In this document: positions 1 to 10,882 of the stretch, one piece after another
How the letters are laid out: every line of letters starts with the position of its first letter
Numbering within the stretch: position 1 is the stretch's first letter
Source: Fragum whitleyi
Lineage: Eukaryota > Mollusca > Bivalvia > Cardiida > Cardiidae
DNA length: 64,000 nt
Assembly (NCBI GenBank): GCA_948146395.1
Contig: OX411543.1
Span: 29,775,558 to 29,839,557 of the forward strand
Direction: 5' to 3'
Position numbers and translations under genes: made by a program
Notes under the pieces: model-generated
Seen by the model: only the letters and a program-made list of their open reading frames with translations
The model's database searches: none
What the model was told of the DNA's origin: nothing

Positions 1-258
1 TCTGGAAAAATAAAGCAACCACTATCGCCTCAAAGATTATTCTTAAAATTTGAGCCAAATATTTACACATGCAATTCTGCCTTTTTGTCCCATTCTATCA
101 AAGGTCGAGGTCGAAGTATTTGTCAATTGGGAAACTTCATATCGATACATGCGAAAAATGAATCATTTTACATGAAAAATTACAATTTCGTTATTTATAG
201 ACTCAATTTAATAGATTGGTTGCGGCACCGACCTTGCCGCTTCGAACATTCAAGCTTT
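1..258. other. Unassigned AT-rich sequence
   Basis: No supported gene, RNA or repeat boundary seen. A 90-codon open frame crossing 85-357 runs into the terminal hairpin and microsatellite of the next element, so it is not taken as coding. Confidence 0.4.
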
Positions 259-1123
259 TTAGCTCCACTGCCGAAGGCCAGCGAGCTATTTTCATGGCGG
301 TGTGTCCGTTGTGCGTATGTCAGTCCGTTCGTCCGTAAATGGATGTTCCTGTGGTGACCCTATACTTTAATTGTTAAAAAAAAATATATGGATTGACCCT
401 CAAATATGAGCGTGGCAGGGCGGGGCTTATTTTCTTCTTAAAAAGTATTCTCTCTCCAAACTGTGCGGCTGATTTCAATGAAACTTGGCATGGATGTTCC
501 TTGGGTGACCCTTTTCTAATTTGTTAAAGAAAGTTTGGTTGACCCCCAAAAATTGGCGTGGCAGAGGTACGGGTTGGGGGTGGGGACTAATTTTCACTAT
601 AAAGTCCATAAAATCTTCTCCTCCCAAAACATTTGGTAAATTTTAACAAAACTTTGCATGAATGTTCCTTGTTTTACCCTTTACTGTAATTGACCAAGAT
701 ATTTTGATTGCAAACTTTAAAAAAGTTAAAGTTAGGTTTATAGTCTGTTTCTATGCCATGCATATTCAACCGACTTCACACTTTAACCACTGATCATCGA
801 ATTGCAAGTCGGCTGTTAACAAACGGCGCTCATCGGCAGCCACAGAACTTTGACTCACATTCTCACAGGTACCCATTTGTACACCTGGGTGGAGAGGAGC
901 AACGAAGAGTTAATTTTTTGCTCAGAAAAATTCCCGTGATCTGGCCGGGATTCGATCCCGCGACCTTTCGATCCCAAAGCCACCGTCCTAACCACTAAAC
1001 CACGGACTCCACTTTATATGGGCTAGACAGAGTGGGGCTTTTTTTTTCTTTTTTAAATCTTTTAAATTCTAGGGGTATTTAATTTAGCCAGTGGAGCGAT
1101 ACATGGCCTCTTGGGCCTTTGTT
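259..1123 (-). mobile_element. Helitron-like/pearl-like non-autonomous element with nested SINE
   Basis: The Helitron-type 3' end lies at the left: on the minus strand an imperfect hairpin (TGGCC/GGCAG arms) is followed by a CTAA terminus (TTAG at 259-262). Next comes a GTCCGTTCGTCCG tract (about 306-342). The core repeats a unit with words such as AACTTGGCATGGATGTTCC and TTGGGTGACCC. The right end has a GGCC-rich palindrome followed by CTTTGTT, the reverse of the AACAA(G/A)G start seen in sister elements. A SINE sits inside at 755-1013. No coding capacity. Boundaries are from recurring ends; the family name is inferred. Confidence 0.6.
755..1013 (-). mobile_element. tRNA-derived SINE
   Basis: Read on the minus strand, the head (about 1010-937) has an A-box-like TGGTTTAGTGGTTAGGACG and a B-box-like GGATCGAATCCC, the internal RNA polymerase III promoter of tRNA-derived SINEs. 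The body contains GTACAAATGGGTACCTGTG, a word common in invertebrate SINEs. The head is complete; the 3' boundary near 755 is approximate. It interrupts the tandem core of the surrounding element, so it inserted later. Confidence 0.75.
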
Positions 1124-1282
1124 TTTTTATGTTTTTTTTTTAAAGAGTTGTAAGGGCCATACCCATGTGCGATTCTGAAACACCGGAAAATGCACAGATT
1201 TCCGAATCTAAAAACCAGATTTGTATTTTTCTATGAAGTACTGTGAAAGAGCATCTTTAAACCTCATACAAACAAAACAAAT
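1124..1282. other. Short unique spacer
   Basis: Between the Helitron-like element and the fold-back element. Nothing recognised. Confidence 0.4.
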
Positions 1283-1287
1283 ACTAT

Positions 1288-1940
1288 CACGGGGGGTGAT
1301 GTCCATAATCGGAGCCACCGGCTCCGCTTTCAAAATCATGTGTGGAACTTCCACTCCACGTGCGGCTCCGATTATGTAGATGTAAACACTTCATATTGTG
1401 GATGAAAAATGGGGTAGGAGGTCGGGATTTCCTCATTTATATCATATTTTATTCATTAATCATAAAAAAGTCGAATGCTATTCGACCAGTTATTCATTTT
1501 ACAACGTAAACGTACTCAAAAAATGTAAGCACGCTCGTTGGTTTTTGTTAAAAATGATTTCTTCTGGGAGCAGTCTTGTGCCAGGAATGTCAAAACACGT
1601 TGTTTTTACATCAAAAATGCAATATTCTGAACAGAATTAATAACGCAGACCATTGTTTTCAGTGTACACGAGTTTAACAAGACAACCACAATAATCATTC
1701 CCAATGTATTTTCTGCAATATGTTATATATCAAAGAAAATTGTTTGGTTCCGATTTTGTGGATTGGCTCCGATTATGTTCCCTGGCTCTGAAGTTGTGGA
1801 GTGTCTTTTTCTTCTTCCATATGCCCCAACAGCCTTCAATATGAAGTTTTTGTTAGTTCCATGGGGCGCTGTTTTCCCGTCATTCCATGGCGCACGTTGT
1901 CTATTTTACGTCTCACCTTTCTCGTTTACTTTTATTACAT
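1288..1940. repeat. Left inverted arm of the fold-back element
   Basis: Matches 7124-6476 on the opposite strand. Shared landmarks are the terminal CACGGGGGG, the duplicated GGCTCCGATTATG words near 1310, 1370 and 1765, the TTCAGTGTACACGAG segment at 1659-1673, and an ATGGGGCGCT stretch near 1861. Short open frames inside are not conserved between arms. Confidence 0.75.
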
Positions 1941-1982
1941 CCAAAATGCAGTATTCTGAACAGTATGTGATGTGGACCCTTA

Positions 1983-3367
1983 TTAGCTCACCTGAGCACA
2001 AAGTGCTCAAGGTGAGTTATTGTGATCACTCACCGTCCGTCGTCCGTCCATCGTCCGTCCGTCCGTCCGTCCGTCCGTCAACAATTTCTTTAAACATCTT
2101 CTCCTCCTAAACCACTGGGCCAATCAAGCTGAAACTTGGCAGGGATGTTCCTTGGGTGAAGCTCTTCAAAAGTTGTTAAAAGAATTCAATTCTATAAATA
2201 ACTCTGGTTGCCATGGTAACAGAAAGGCTGAAAATCGCGAAAATCTTAGAAAAAAATCTTCTCCTCCTAAACCACTGGGCCAATCAAGCTGAAACTTGGC
2301 AGAGATGTTCCTTGGGTGAAGCTCTTCAAATGTTGTTAAAAGAATTTAATTTCATAAAAAAATCTGGTTTCCATGGTAACGGAAAGTTTGAAAAATTGCC
2401 GAAAATTGCTGACAATCTTAGAAAAAATTCTTCTCCTCCTATACCACTGGGCCAATCAAGCTGAAACTTGGCAGAGATGTTCCTTGGGTGAAACTCTTCA
2501 AATGTTGTGAAAAAAAATTAATTTCATAAAAAACTCTGGTTTCCATGGTAACGGAAAGGTTGAAAAATGGCCGAAAATTGCTGAAATCTTAGAAAAAATT
2601 CTTCTCCTCCTAAACCACTGGGCCTATCAAGCTGAAACTTGGCAGAGATGTTCCTTGGGTGAAGCTCTTCAAATGTTGTTAAAAGAATTTAATTTCATAA
2701 AAAACTCTGGTTTCCATGGTAACGGAAAGGTTGGAAAATGGCCGAAAATTGCTGAAAATCTTAGAAAAAATTCTTCTCCTCCTTAACCACAAGGCCAATC
2801 ACGCTGAAACTTGGCAGGGATGTTCCTTGGGTGAAGATCTTCAAGAATTCTTTAAAGAATTTAATATCTTGAAAAACTCTCGATTGCATGGTAATGGAAA
2901 GGATGAAAAACAGCCGAAAATTGCTGAAAATCTTAGAAAAACTTCTTCTCTTCCTAAACAACTTGGCTAATTAAGCTGAAACTTGGTAAGGATGTTCTTT
3001 GGGTGAAGCTCTACCAAAGATGTAAAAATAATTTTATTCAATCAAAATCTCTGGCTTTCATGGTATTGGAAATGTCAAAATATTGCCAAAAATCTCAGAG
3101 AAGGTAAATCTTCGCCTAAACTATTAGGCATATCTTAAAAATGGCAGGGATATTCTTAAGGTTTAGATCTACTAAACTTGTTAAAAGAATTCAATTTCAT
3201 CAATAACTTTGTTTGCAATTACAAAGCAGTAGAAGAAAATTAAAGTATGTTTCTTTTAAATCCATCCTAAATGTACATCAGACAATCTCTGGTATTTTAA
3301 CATGGTTGACAAGTTATGAGTTGACTAACTCAGGTGAGCGATATAGGACCATCATGGTCCTCTTGTT
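1983..3367 (-). mobile_element. Helitron-like/pearl-like element nested in the fold-back element
   Basis: On the minus strand the terminus is hairpin GAGCAC-ttt-GTGCTC, then AGGTGAG, then CTAA (TTAG at 1983-1986), followed by host T. Behind it lies a (GTCC)n tract (2035-2080) and a tandem core (about 2090-3200) of roughly 165-170 bp units. Each unit carries CCATGGTAAC, AAACCACTGGGCCAATCAAG and TTGGCAGNGATGTTCCTTGG words. The other end is a GGACC/GGTCC palindrome (3345-3360) and CTTGTT. Host DNA on both sides matches an uninterrupted paralogue at 1605-1740, giving a direct view of the empty site. No protein is encoded. Confidence 0.75.
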
Positions 3368-5039
3368 TTCAGTGTGTACGAATTCCAGAAAATAACCACA
3401 ATATTCTAGAAAATTGTTCTTTATTGAAATTTTACATAGTTGAAAGAAAATTATTTGTCAAAGCTCCGAAGTCGTTGAGTGCCTAGCCTTTAGGGACCGA
3501 AACTCATAATCACTTGCCTAAAAATTACATCATGTCCAGGATATCACAAGGGTAAATTGATCTTATAAATAATATTGGTCAAATATTTTGATGTATGTAT
3601 ACTGAACAACAAAAATAACGCTTCACATTTGAATGGAAAATAATTCTGCCCCGAAATCGACCGATTTGCTGATATGACATTATCTTATTTTGGCATGCCA
3701 TAAGGTTAATAATTGTAATAAAATTTATTGAATTTCGGAACTTCTTCGCACATAATCATATTTAACTCATTTGTTTATGTAATTTAAATCAAGTACATTT
3801 GCTCCTGCCATGAGGGGTCTTAACTCGACCATTGTAAAGTTGAAACGCCGATTATTCCAACTACTGGTGCCGATATTTGGATGCTGACAGGATGGAAATG
3901 CCGTATTGTAATGTGTTATGATCGGAAACTCTTTACTCTCTATGTCAAAGTTTCTTAGGTTATAGTGGACTAGAAATGTCAGTGAACCACAAAGATTAGG
4001 TATCTGAGCCTTGAATCAACTTCTTCATTAACGATAACCATAGGACAACCTCCATCAGCAAGACGATGTTATGGTCAATTCATCTCATGACAATTTGGAC
4101 CTTCTTCACAACAGCCTTCTTTAAGTTATACCGATGTCTTCGCTTTCACCCACCAGACTTATCTCAAACTCAACCTTATCAGAAACGAGCTTGCAATAAG
4201 AGTCCACAAAAGCGCGTAAAATCGCAAGGTTTTGAGTGAAATTAAGGCAGCACGAAGAGCAATTGGATAGCCATGTTAGGATTTAATCTAGGTAAAATTC
4301 TGAAATCCATGTGTCGAACATTATTTGAGAGCAATGTTGCACATGAATACTCGCGCTATTGAATTTTACTGAGAAATGAAAACTGACTTTAATTTCAAAA
4401 TTTTGATTTTGGGGTAGTCACCTGCACTCTGCAATGCGTATGTCTTCGGTATTGTCCTTTTTGTCACAGATCAATAATTAGTTAACGTTTATTTTGGTAC
4501 AGCCATTCTTCCAAACTATAGATTATGGAAAAAGTTGTATCTAAAAATTTAAGTGATGCGTTATTTTTGCTGAGTATATATAATACGTGTTTCCGCCCTT
4601 GTATATTGATCCGTTTTGCTAAATGTCATTTTTTTGTACTCTGTTTAATTTTCAACATATTACAAAACGTTATCCCTATACCGAAAAGCGCTCGGGACAT
4701 TTTCAGTACTTGATTTTTATTGTCTTAAATAAGTTTTAATTTTATTAAATTTGTCTAATTCCTTTCCAATTGAAAAGTTGACAAATATCAAATCCGGAAA
4801 TGAAGTTGTAAATTCTGACATAAATCGGAATTTATATAAATATGCTTTGCTTTGCAAAAATTCGGATCTAAAAGTTACGCGGGACTTAAAAACAAAGGAC
4901 CATTGGCCCTTAAGTGCTAACCTGAGGCCTTTACGTGTATTTGACAAAGGTGACAAAGTAGTGTAAAAACTACTTATTTGAAATTCATGACTGGCTCATC
5001 AAAAGTCCAAGATATCAAAAAGACAATCATTCTGATATC
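3368..5039. other. AT-rich interior of the fold-back element
   Basis: 3366-3480 is a second, diverged copy of arm sequence (compare 1655-1800), split from its left part by the nested element. From 3480 to 5039 I see only AT-rich DNA with short open frames lacking recognisable motifs. Confidence 0.4.
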
Positions 5040-6127
5040 ATGTCAAAACAGTTGAGTCAAATATGTTTCCTCTGATGTTCTAAAAGATTTTCAAAGATTT
5101 GAAGAGGTGTCGCAGTTTTTGACCCTCTTTCCAACGCGTCAAAGATTTTAAGACAAACATCATGCCAATATGTTAAAAGAAATACATGTTTTCTAGATTT
5201 TCCTTAATTTGACCCATCAACCTCATTTTTGGTCCCACTTAACCAATTTTTGAACCTAATGAGATTTCATGGAGGCAAACATTCTGACCAAGTTTTAAGA
5301 CATTTGAGTAAAGGAAGGGGCCTCTAGAGTTCACACAAGGTATTTCCAAGATTTGACCCATTAACCTGATTTTTTACCTCACTAGACCCAGTTTAGAACT
5401 TGACAAAGATTAAATTTGATTGGGACCAACATTCTGACCAAGTGTCATGACATTTGGGTAAAAATATGGCTTCTAAAGTGAACAGAAGTTTTTTCTAAGA
5501 TATGACCCCTTGACCTCATCTTTGACTCCGATTGACCCAATTTCAAACTTGACCGAGGTTTGATGCAGACAAACACTCTGACAAAGTTTCAGGATATAAG
5601 GGCCATAATAGTGGCCTCTGAAATGAACAGAAGGCTTTTCTTAGATATGACCCCTTAACATCATTTTACCTCACTTGACCAAGATTTGGTGGAGACATAC
5701 ATTCTTACCAAGTTTCATGACATTTGAGACAAAAATGTGGCCTCCAAAGTGAACAGAGAGTTTTCTATGATATGATCCCTAGACGTCAATTTTGACCCCA
5801 CTTAATCCAATCTCGAACTAGTCCGAGATTTGATGGAGACAAACATTCTGATGACGTTTAAAGGCATTTGGGCCAAAAATGTGGCCTCTAAAGTGCGCAC
5901 AAAACTTTTGCTAAAATTGACCCCTTGATCCCATTTTTGATCCCATTTTTGATCGAACTGGATCGAGATTAGATAGAGACAAACATTCTGACCAAGTTCA
6001 AGACATTGGATCCAAAACTGTTGCCTCTAGAGTGTACACAAATTGGTGACGGACGACGGACGATGGACGCCGGGCACAACTTGATCACAATAGCTCACCA
6101 TGAGCACTTCGTGCTCAGGTGTGCTAA
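5040..6127 (+). mobile_element. Helitron-like/pearl-like element, left end degraded
   Basis: A diverged tandem core of about 125-147 bp units repeats words such as TGACCCCTTGACCTCATTTT, GGAGACAAACATTCTGACCAAG and AATGTGGCCTCTAAAGTGAAC, about seven times. A short GACGGACGACGGACGATGGACG tract (about 6048-6068) follows. The terminal hairpin GAGCAC-ttc-GTGCTC leads to AGGTGTG and CTAA at 6124-6127. The left AACAAG-type start was not found, so the start coordinate marks only the onset of the array. Confidence 0.6.
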
Positions 6128-6475
6128 AAATCAAACAAAAAGGCAGTTTTAAGAATCATTGCGGCCTTTTTCAGTAAGATGTATTAATCGGATTTCTTGA
6201 AATATGTATCAAATGCAACATCTGTTTTGATACCACTCACTGTATATCTGATAAAATTTCACGGAATTATCGACGTTTAAAGAGTGACAGTAGTGACCTT
6301 GTTAAAACAGAAACGCTTAGCGTGCGAAGTATGATAAGCAAGAAAAACCATTGACAGGCTGCGAATAAATCTTAATATCTCTTCAAATTTATTCCTGGAT
6401 TATAGTCTTACAATTCTCTCGCACGTACATGTACTAAGAAATATTGATGAAGCTCGCTATCTAGTATCCGGAATT
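6128..6475. other. AT-rich spacer inside the fold-back element
   Basis: No gene or recognised repeat. Bounded by the CTAA end of the nested element and the inner edge of the right inverted arm. Confidence 0.4.
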
Positions 6476-7124
6476 CTGTAATAAAAGTAAACATGAAGAA
6501 GTGAAACGTGATATAAACGACTTGCGTCGTGGAATGATGATAAAAAAGCGCCCCATGAAACTAGCAGAAATTTCATATTGAATATGTTATATTGTAGAAT
6601 ATGAAGACACACCACAACTTCAGAGCCAGCGTACATAATCGGAGCCAATCCACATAATCGGAGCCAAACTGTTTTCTTTGATCTATATCATATTGAAGAA
6701 AGGTACATTGGGTTAGAGTATTGTGGTTGTTTTGTTAAACTCGTGTACACTGAAAACAATGGTCTGCGTTATTAATTCTGTTCAGAATATTGCATTTTGG
6801 AGGTAAAAACCACGTATTTTGACATTCCTGGCTCAAGACTGCTCCCAGAAGAAATCATTTTTAACAAAAACCAACGAGCGTGCTTACATTTTTTGAGTAC
6901 GTTTACGTTGTAAAATGAATAACTGGTCGAATAGCATTCGACTTTTTTATGATTAATGAATAAAATTTGATATAAATGAGGAAATCCCGACCTCCTTCCC
7001 TATTTTTCATTCACAATATGAAGTGTTTACATCTACATATTCGGAGCCGCACGTGGAGCGGAAGTTCCACACATGATTTTGAAAGCGGAGCCGGTGGCTC
7101 CGATTATGGACATCACCCCCCGTG
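6476..7124. repeat. Right inverted arm of the fold-back element
   Basis: Reverse complement of 1288-1940 with many substitutions. It carries an uninterrupted AACAAT site at 6755-6760, equivalent to the point where the nested element entered the duplicated arm segment on the left. The terminal GTG at 7122-7124 abuts the ACTAT duplication. Confidence 0.75.
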
Positions 7125-7458
7125 ACTATGTAAAACCAAGTAGATAGTATAGTCCGGCAGCACCAGGGCATGGCCTTGCAATAGCGTCTATAGAATATTT
7201 TATTGCTGAAAGTTGTAGATATGGTGATCCAGATATGAAATCCGGTTGATGCCACTTTATACCCAAAATCACTAAGAAAGCTCACGAACGCAATTAGAAA
7301 TATCCGAAAATAAAATAACTCTAACATTCATGAATTTGGCATAAAAACAAAATTAAACATGTCCTGTGTCATATTCTAAAATTTCACCCAAGCACTTTTT
7401 TTGGTTTCGAAATTATGAACTTCGTAAAAATGGTCATCAATTGCCTCGAATTATAATA

Positions 7459-8349
7459 AGATACATACGTTAATAAAGAATCTGCTGCTCTAATTTCTTT
7501 AATGTACTTTTGAGTATATTGAAATAAAGTTTAAACCGTAGAATCATTCCGTGTGAAAGTAACCAACCTTCTCCATGTGAACCTTTCGCTTTTAAATCGT
7601 ATTTTCCAGGGTATGAATACAAACTAAGGATATCGAAAACCAAAACTTTATTGAACAGTTGAAAATTCTCTAAAATAGAACCGTTTTATTCGAAAATAAT
7701 GTTTCTATACGACTTTCTTTCTATTCTAGCATAATGATATACCATTTGACTGAAAGGTAAATGTAATGGTAAGAGCTCGAGGATTATTTTTTCGATTTCA
7801 GTATCAAGATTGTTTATGTACTATTTTATAACGTATGTATTGCAAAATGTGACACGAAAATATGTTTTCTAAAGATGACGATAACTATATTCTGTGATAT
7901 TATATTGTTCGCTTTAGTAACGTAAATATCATGAAATAATTTAAATGGCGAGTTACCCTTCATTTGGTTGACGCTATCTGTAATTCAGTCCTTGATATCC
8001 ATCGATTATTCGAAAAAACAAGGATTAGCGAGTAATAGGTTTAAAATCTGCTTTGTAACAAACAGTCGTGATAAGAAGTCGTGAATTTAGTACAACACGA
8101 AAAAATACTTTTGATATAATCGTGACTTGTTGAAAAAAATCTAGGTAATGCTCCCTATTAATGTAGTAACGTATGTATCAGGCTGAACCATCACTTAAAT
8201 CTTATGAACAAATCAACTTTTTAAACATATAACACCAGTTTCTTTTACATGAACGGGTACAATAAAACTAGAAATCAAAATTTTATCATCTAACATGTTC
8301 AAGTCTGCTGGAGCTATGAATCAATGAGCTGAAGTAACGTATGTATCAG
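7459..8349. promoter_or_regulatory. Cluster of AACGTATGTATC-type motifs, 3' side of copy A
   Basis: Four copies: 7459-7473 (inverted, GATACATACGTTAAT), 7828-7841, 8166-8181 and 8334-8349 (both GTAACGTATGTATCAG). The last abuts the transposase stop codon. Repetition in both orientations, together with the group at 10905-12154, suggests binding sites for the element's own transposase or for a transcription factor. The role is inferred. Confidence 0.7.
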
Positions 8350-10881
8350 TTATAACTTTTTTGACTCAAACATTTCAATTATTCTATCCTTATCATCTGG
8401 GTCTATTTTAAACAGGCGCCTTGACTTTCCGGTTGGTTTCAACGATTCAACAACATAGAACACATCTTTGTAAGGGACCCAGATACAGTCGTCTACGTTC
8501 GGCCATCTGTACATTTCTTTGGCTTTCTCCATGAACTTTATTTCATACTCTCCCTCCTCTTCATCATTATCAAGAATTTTCCCAAGGAACCAAGCACCCT
8601 CATAGACTGCTGCTACGTATTTACCAATATCAATAGATTGATCAACTGGTGTATATTGTGAAATAGTGGTTTCGTGATTATCGTGGTTTGGGTCGATTGT
8701 CATCGCGGTCGGAGTCGAACTTTGGTCTTGAGAGAGATCTACATTTTCGTATGTATGAGCCCTTGTGGATTTGAAGTCTTCTTTTTTCCAGGTGTCACAA
8801 TACATTCCAGATAAACAAATTGTGCAATAGCATGATGTTTCTCTTGTCATGATTTTATCCTTTTCGTCACAAGCACCCACGGCATGCAGTTTCATAGTAC
8901 CCTTAACAGGCTTTGTCTTAACTAAAGTCATTTCAATTTGCTTGTGTTCTGTTTCTTCTGAGGAAACCCATATGAACATTGCGGTCATTCCTGATTTAAC
9001 TCCCCAGGCGTAAAACTCTTCCGCACTCTGAATCTGAACATGTCCTTGTCTTATTGCAATATCGGCCATACGTTTAGCTGTGCCTCCTAGGCCATCGCAT
9101 GGCCCTTTACCATGCCCGACTTCGAAGTAGTTCCAACGGGCTTTAAGGCCAAACCTGTCTTTGTGGTTGGTAACTAAATCAAAGATGTACCGGTTTCTAT
9201 ACTGTGAAGACGGCGAGTCTGTCCAGTAGTGTACAGCTCGTAGATCAGGCCTTAGCGCTTTTAATTCTGGAATGATCTTGTCTATAAATGCACATACGGT
9301 ACTTGAACTGTGCGCCATTTCATCACTTACTATAACAAAACTTTTATGTTTCAGATCACCATTCTCGCGATAGTATGCGACAGCTGGATGAATTGTCACC
9401 ATGGTCTGGTTCCAGTATGCTGTTTGTACTTCGTTTAAAGACCTACAACTAAAGTTTTCTGCAAAGTCCATTTGGACCATCATTTCATTTTCTGGCAGAT
9501 TTTCCTTTAGTACTTTTACTTGATGATATTGCTCTCTCACTCGTTCAACGTGCTTTTCAAAGACACCAATTTGACTTTTTAACTCCAATTTGAACTTTTC
9601 TCTCTCATCTTCTTTGTCTACAACCTTCATCTTTGTCTTACCATTTCCGATGTCTGTCTTTTCCCATCTTTTGAAGGTAACCTTTTCAGGCAATCCATCG
9701 AGTAAATTGTCAATATCATGTGCATGTATAACAATGTTTTCAGGATTCTCACTTATTCGAACACCTAGCTTTCTTATAGATTGGATTTTTAGGGCCATAT
9801 TTTGGTGATGGAGGCATTGGCAGGTGTTTCTTGAGATGAACGACGCAAGTAATACGTTTGTAGGTCTTAGTCTCGTGAAGGTGGATAACGACACCTTCGT
9901 TTCAGGATATTCGCTCGAGTATTTGCAGTGGAGGTTTTTGAGGTAATCTGTCAGTACTTTGGTCTGTACTTTCTCCTTTTCGCCAGCTACTTTCTTCGCA
10001 TCTGCCTTTCCAGGTTGGACCCTACTATTGTCTTCTCTGTTATAAAATTCTATCACTCTACCTTGGATGACTTTGGAAAGCGAATTACGCTTGACTTTTG
10101 AGTAATCAAATCTCTTGTCATCGGCCTTGGATAATGCTCGACGACATACTTTAATACCGCTTCCAATACTTTTCAAACATTTGTATTTTCTTGCAAGTTT
10201 GCCAGAAACGATTCTGTGGATAGTTTGAACATTCTTCTTTCCAGACACTTTCTTTGCTTCAGCTATTTCTTTAATCAGTACATTTGAAGTTAAAAGCTTC
10301 CGTTTGATGAGCTTTTGACGTTTCGGGGTTAAATTGAGGTGTTCTATATCAGCCATTGTTTTCCTCTTAGGTGACATTTCTTCATTAGACACAGTTGGTG
10401 TTATTTGTTTGGCGTTCTTTAGCCTCTCTATCTGTTTGTTCTTTGTTTTCGATTGGCGCTTTAGGATTTGAATTTCTGACTTCAACGACTCTATTGTTCT
10501 ATACGCTCTTGCCAGTGCTCTTGAATTACGTTTTCTTACATTTTGTCCAAGAGAAGGGAGTTTTACAACCAGGTTGGATGAAGAATTCTGCTCTTTGTTT
10601 CTGTGTTTATCTCCTTCCGTTTCAGTATTTAATGTTTCATAACCGCTTGTTTCTTCTGGAGTATTTATTTCTCTATGTTGCTGCATACGTTTACGTTCCC
10701 GGCTCAATCTATTTCTCAACTTATTTTTCTCATTCCTTTCAGATCGCTTCCTTTCATTAAGCTGGGCAGCAGGTACGTAGTATTGCAATTGTCTACGCCT
10801 CTCTTTTTCTAAAAATGCTGGTCCTTTTGCTTTCTGTCTCTCTCTGTACGCTTTTTGTATCTCACTTTTAGTTTTGCCCAT
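8350..10881 (-). CDS. DDE-like transposase, 843 aa (copy A)
   Basis: I chose the ATG at 10879-10881. The frame is open further upstream only from a TTG, and a splice-acceptor-like CTCTTTTCAG ends 2 bases before this ATG. Residues 1-70 are basic and Arg/Lys-rich (AYRERQKAKG, NRLSRERKRM). Residues 118-157 form a likely coiled coil. A Cys/His cluster, CQCLHH, lies at 354-359. The core has an RNase-H-like pattern with candidate catalytic D472 (QMDFAENF), D555 (HYWTDSPSSQYRNR) and E587 (NYFEVGHGKG), with D596 as an alternative third acid. A second Cys cluster lies at 671-695 (CYCTICLSGMYC). Residues 752-812 resemble a Tudor/SH3-like fold. It probably cuts and joins the element ends in the nucleus. 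The same motif order occurs in many uncharacterised invertebrate and fish proteins (recalled, not searched). The frame is intact, so it may be active. Confidence 0.9.
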   Translation of the reverse strand: MGKTKSEIQKAYRERQKAKGPAFLEKERRRQLQYYVPAAQLNERKRSERNEKNKLRNRLSRERKRMQQHREINTPEETSGYETLNTETEGDKHRNKEQNSSSNLVVKLPSLGQNVRKRNSRALARAYRTIESLKSEIQILKRQSKTKNKQIERLKNAKQITPTVSNEEMSPKRKTMADIEHLNLTPKRQKLIKRKLLTSNVLIKEIAEAKKVSGKKNVQTIHRIVSGKLARKYKCLKSIGSGIKVCRRALSKADDKRFDYSKVKRNSLSKVIQGRVIEFYNREDNSRVQPGKADAKKVAGEKEKVQTKVLTDYLKNLHCKYSSEYPETKVSLSTFTRLRPTNVLLASFISRNTCQCLHHQNMALKIQSIRKLGVRISENPENIVIHAHDIDNLLDGLPEKVTFKRWEKTDIGNGKTKMKVVDKEDEREKFKLELKSQIGVFEKHVERVREQYHQVKVLKENLPENEMMVQMDFAENFSCRSLNEVQTAYWNQTMVTIHPAVAYYRENGDLKHKSFVIVSDEMAHSSSTVCAFIDKIIPELKALRPDLRAVHYWTDSPSSQYRNRYIFDLVTNHKDRFGLKARWNYFEVGHGKGPCDGLGGTAKRMADIAIRQGHVQIQSAEEFYAWGVKSGMTAMFIWVSSEETEHKQIEMTLVKTKPVKGTMKLHAVGACDEKDKIMTRETSCYCTICLSGMYCDTWKKEDFKSTRAHTYENVDLSQDQSSTPTAMTIDPNHDNHETTISQYTPVDQSIDIGKYVAAVYEGAWFLGKILDNDEEEGEYEIKFMEKAKEMYRWPNVDDCIWVPYKDVFYVVESLKPTGKSRRLFKIDPDDKDRIIEMFESKKL

Positions 10882-10882
10882 T

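Larger units (their letters stand above)
1283..7129. mobile_element. Large fold-back DNA transposon, CAC...GTG ends, 5-bp target duplication ACTAT
   Basis: The element proper spans 1288-7124. The left end reads CACGGGGGGTGATGTCC; the right end is its inverse, ...CATCACCCCCCGTG. ACTAT directly flanks both sides (1283-1287 and 7125-7129). The inverted arms, about 650 bp (1288-1940 and 6476-7124), are alignable throughout with substitutions and small indels, and carry repeated CGGAGCC/GGCTCCG words. The interior holds two Helitron-like elements and AT-rich DNA with no transposase frame, so it would depend on a protein made elsewhere. CAC termini with 5-bp duplications are known for Transib/RAG-like transposons; assignment to that group is inference only. 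Confidence 0.75.

Noticed and set aside
9590..9808. Plus-strand frames inside the transposase gene (also 10395-10760 and copy B equivalents)
   Set aside because: Shadows of the long minus-strand gene; hydrophobic low-complexity translation.
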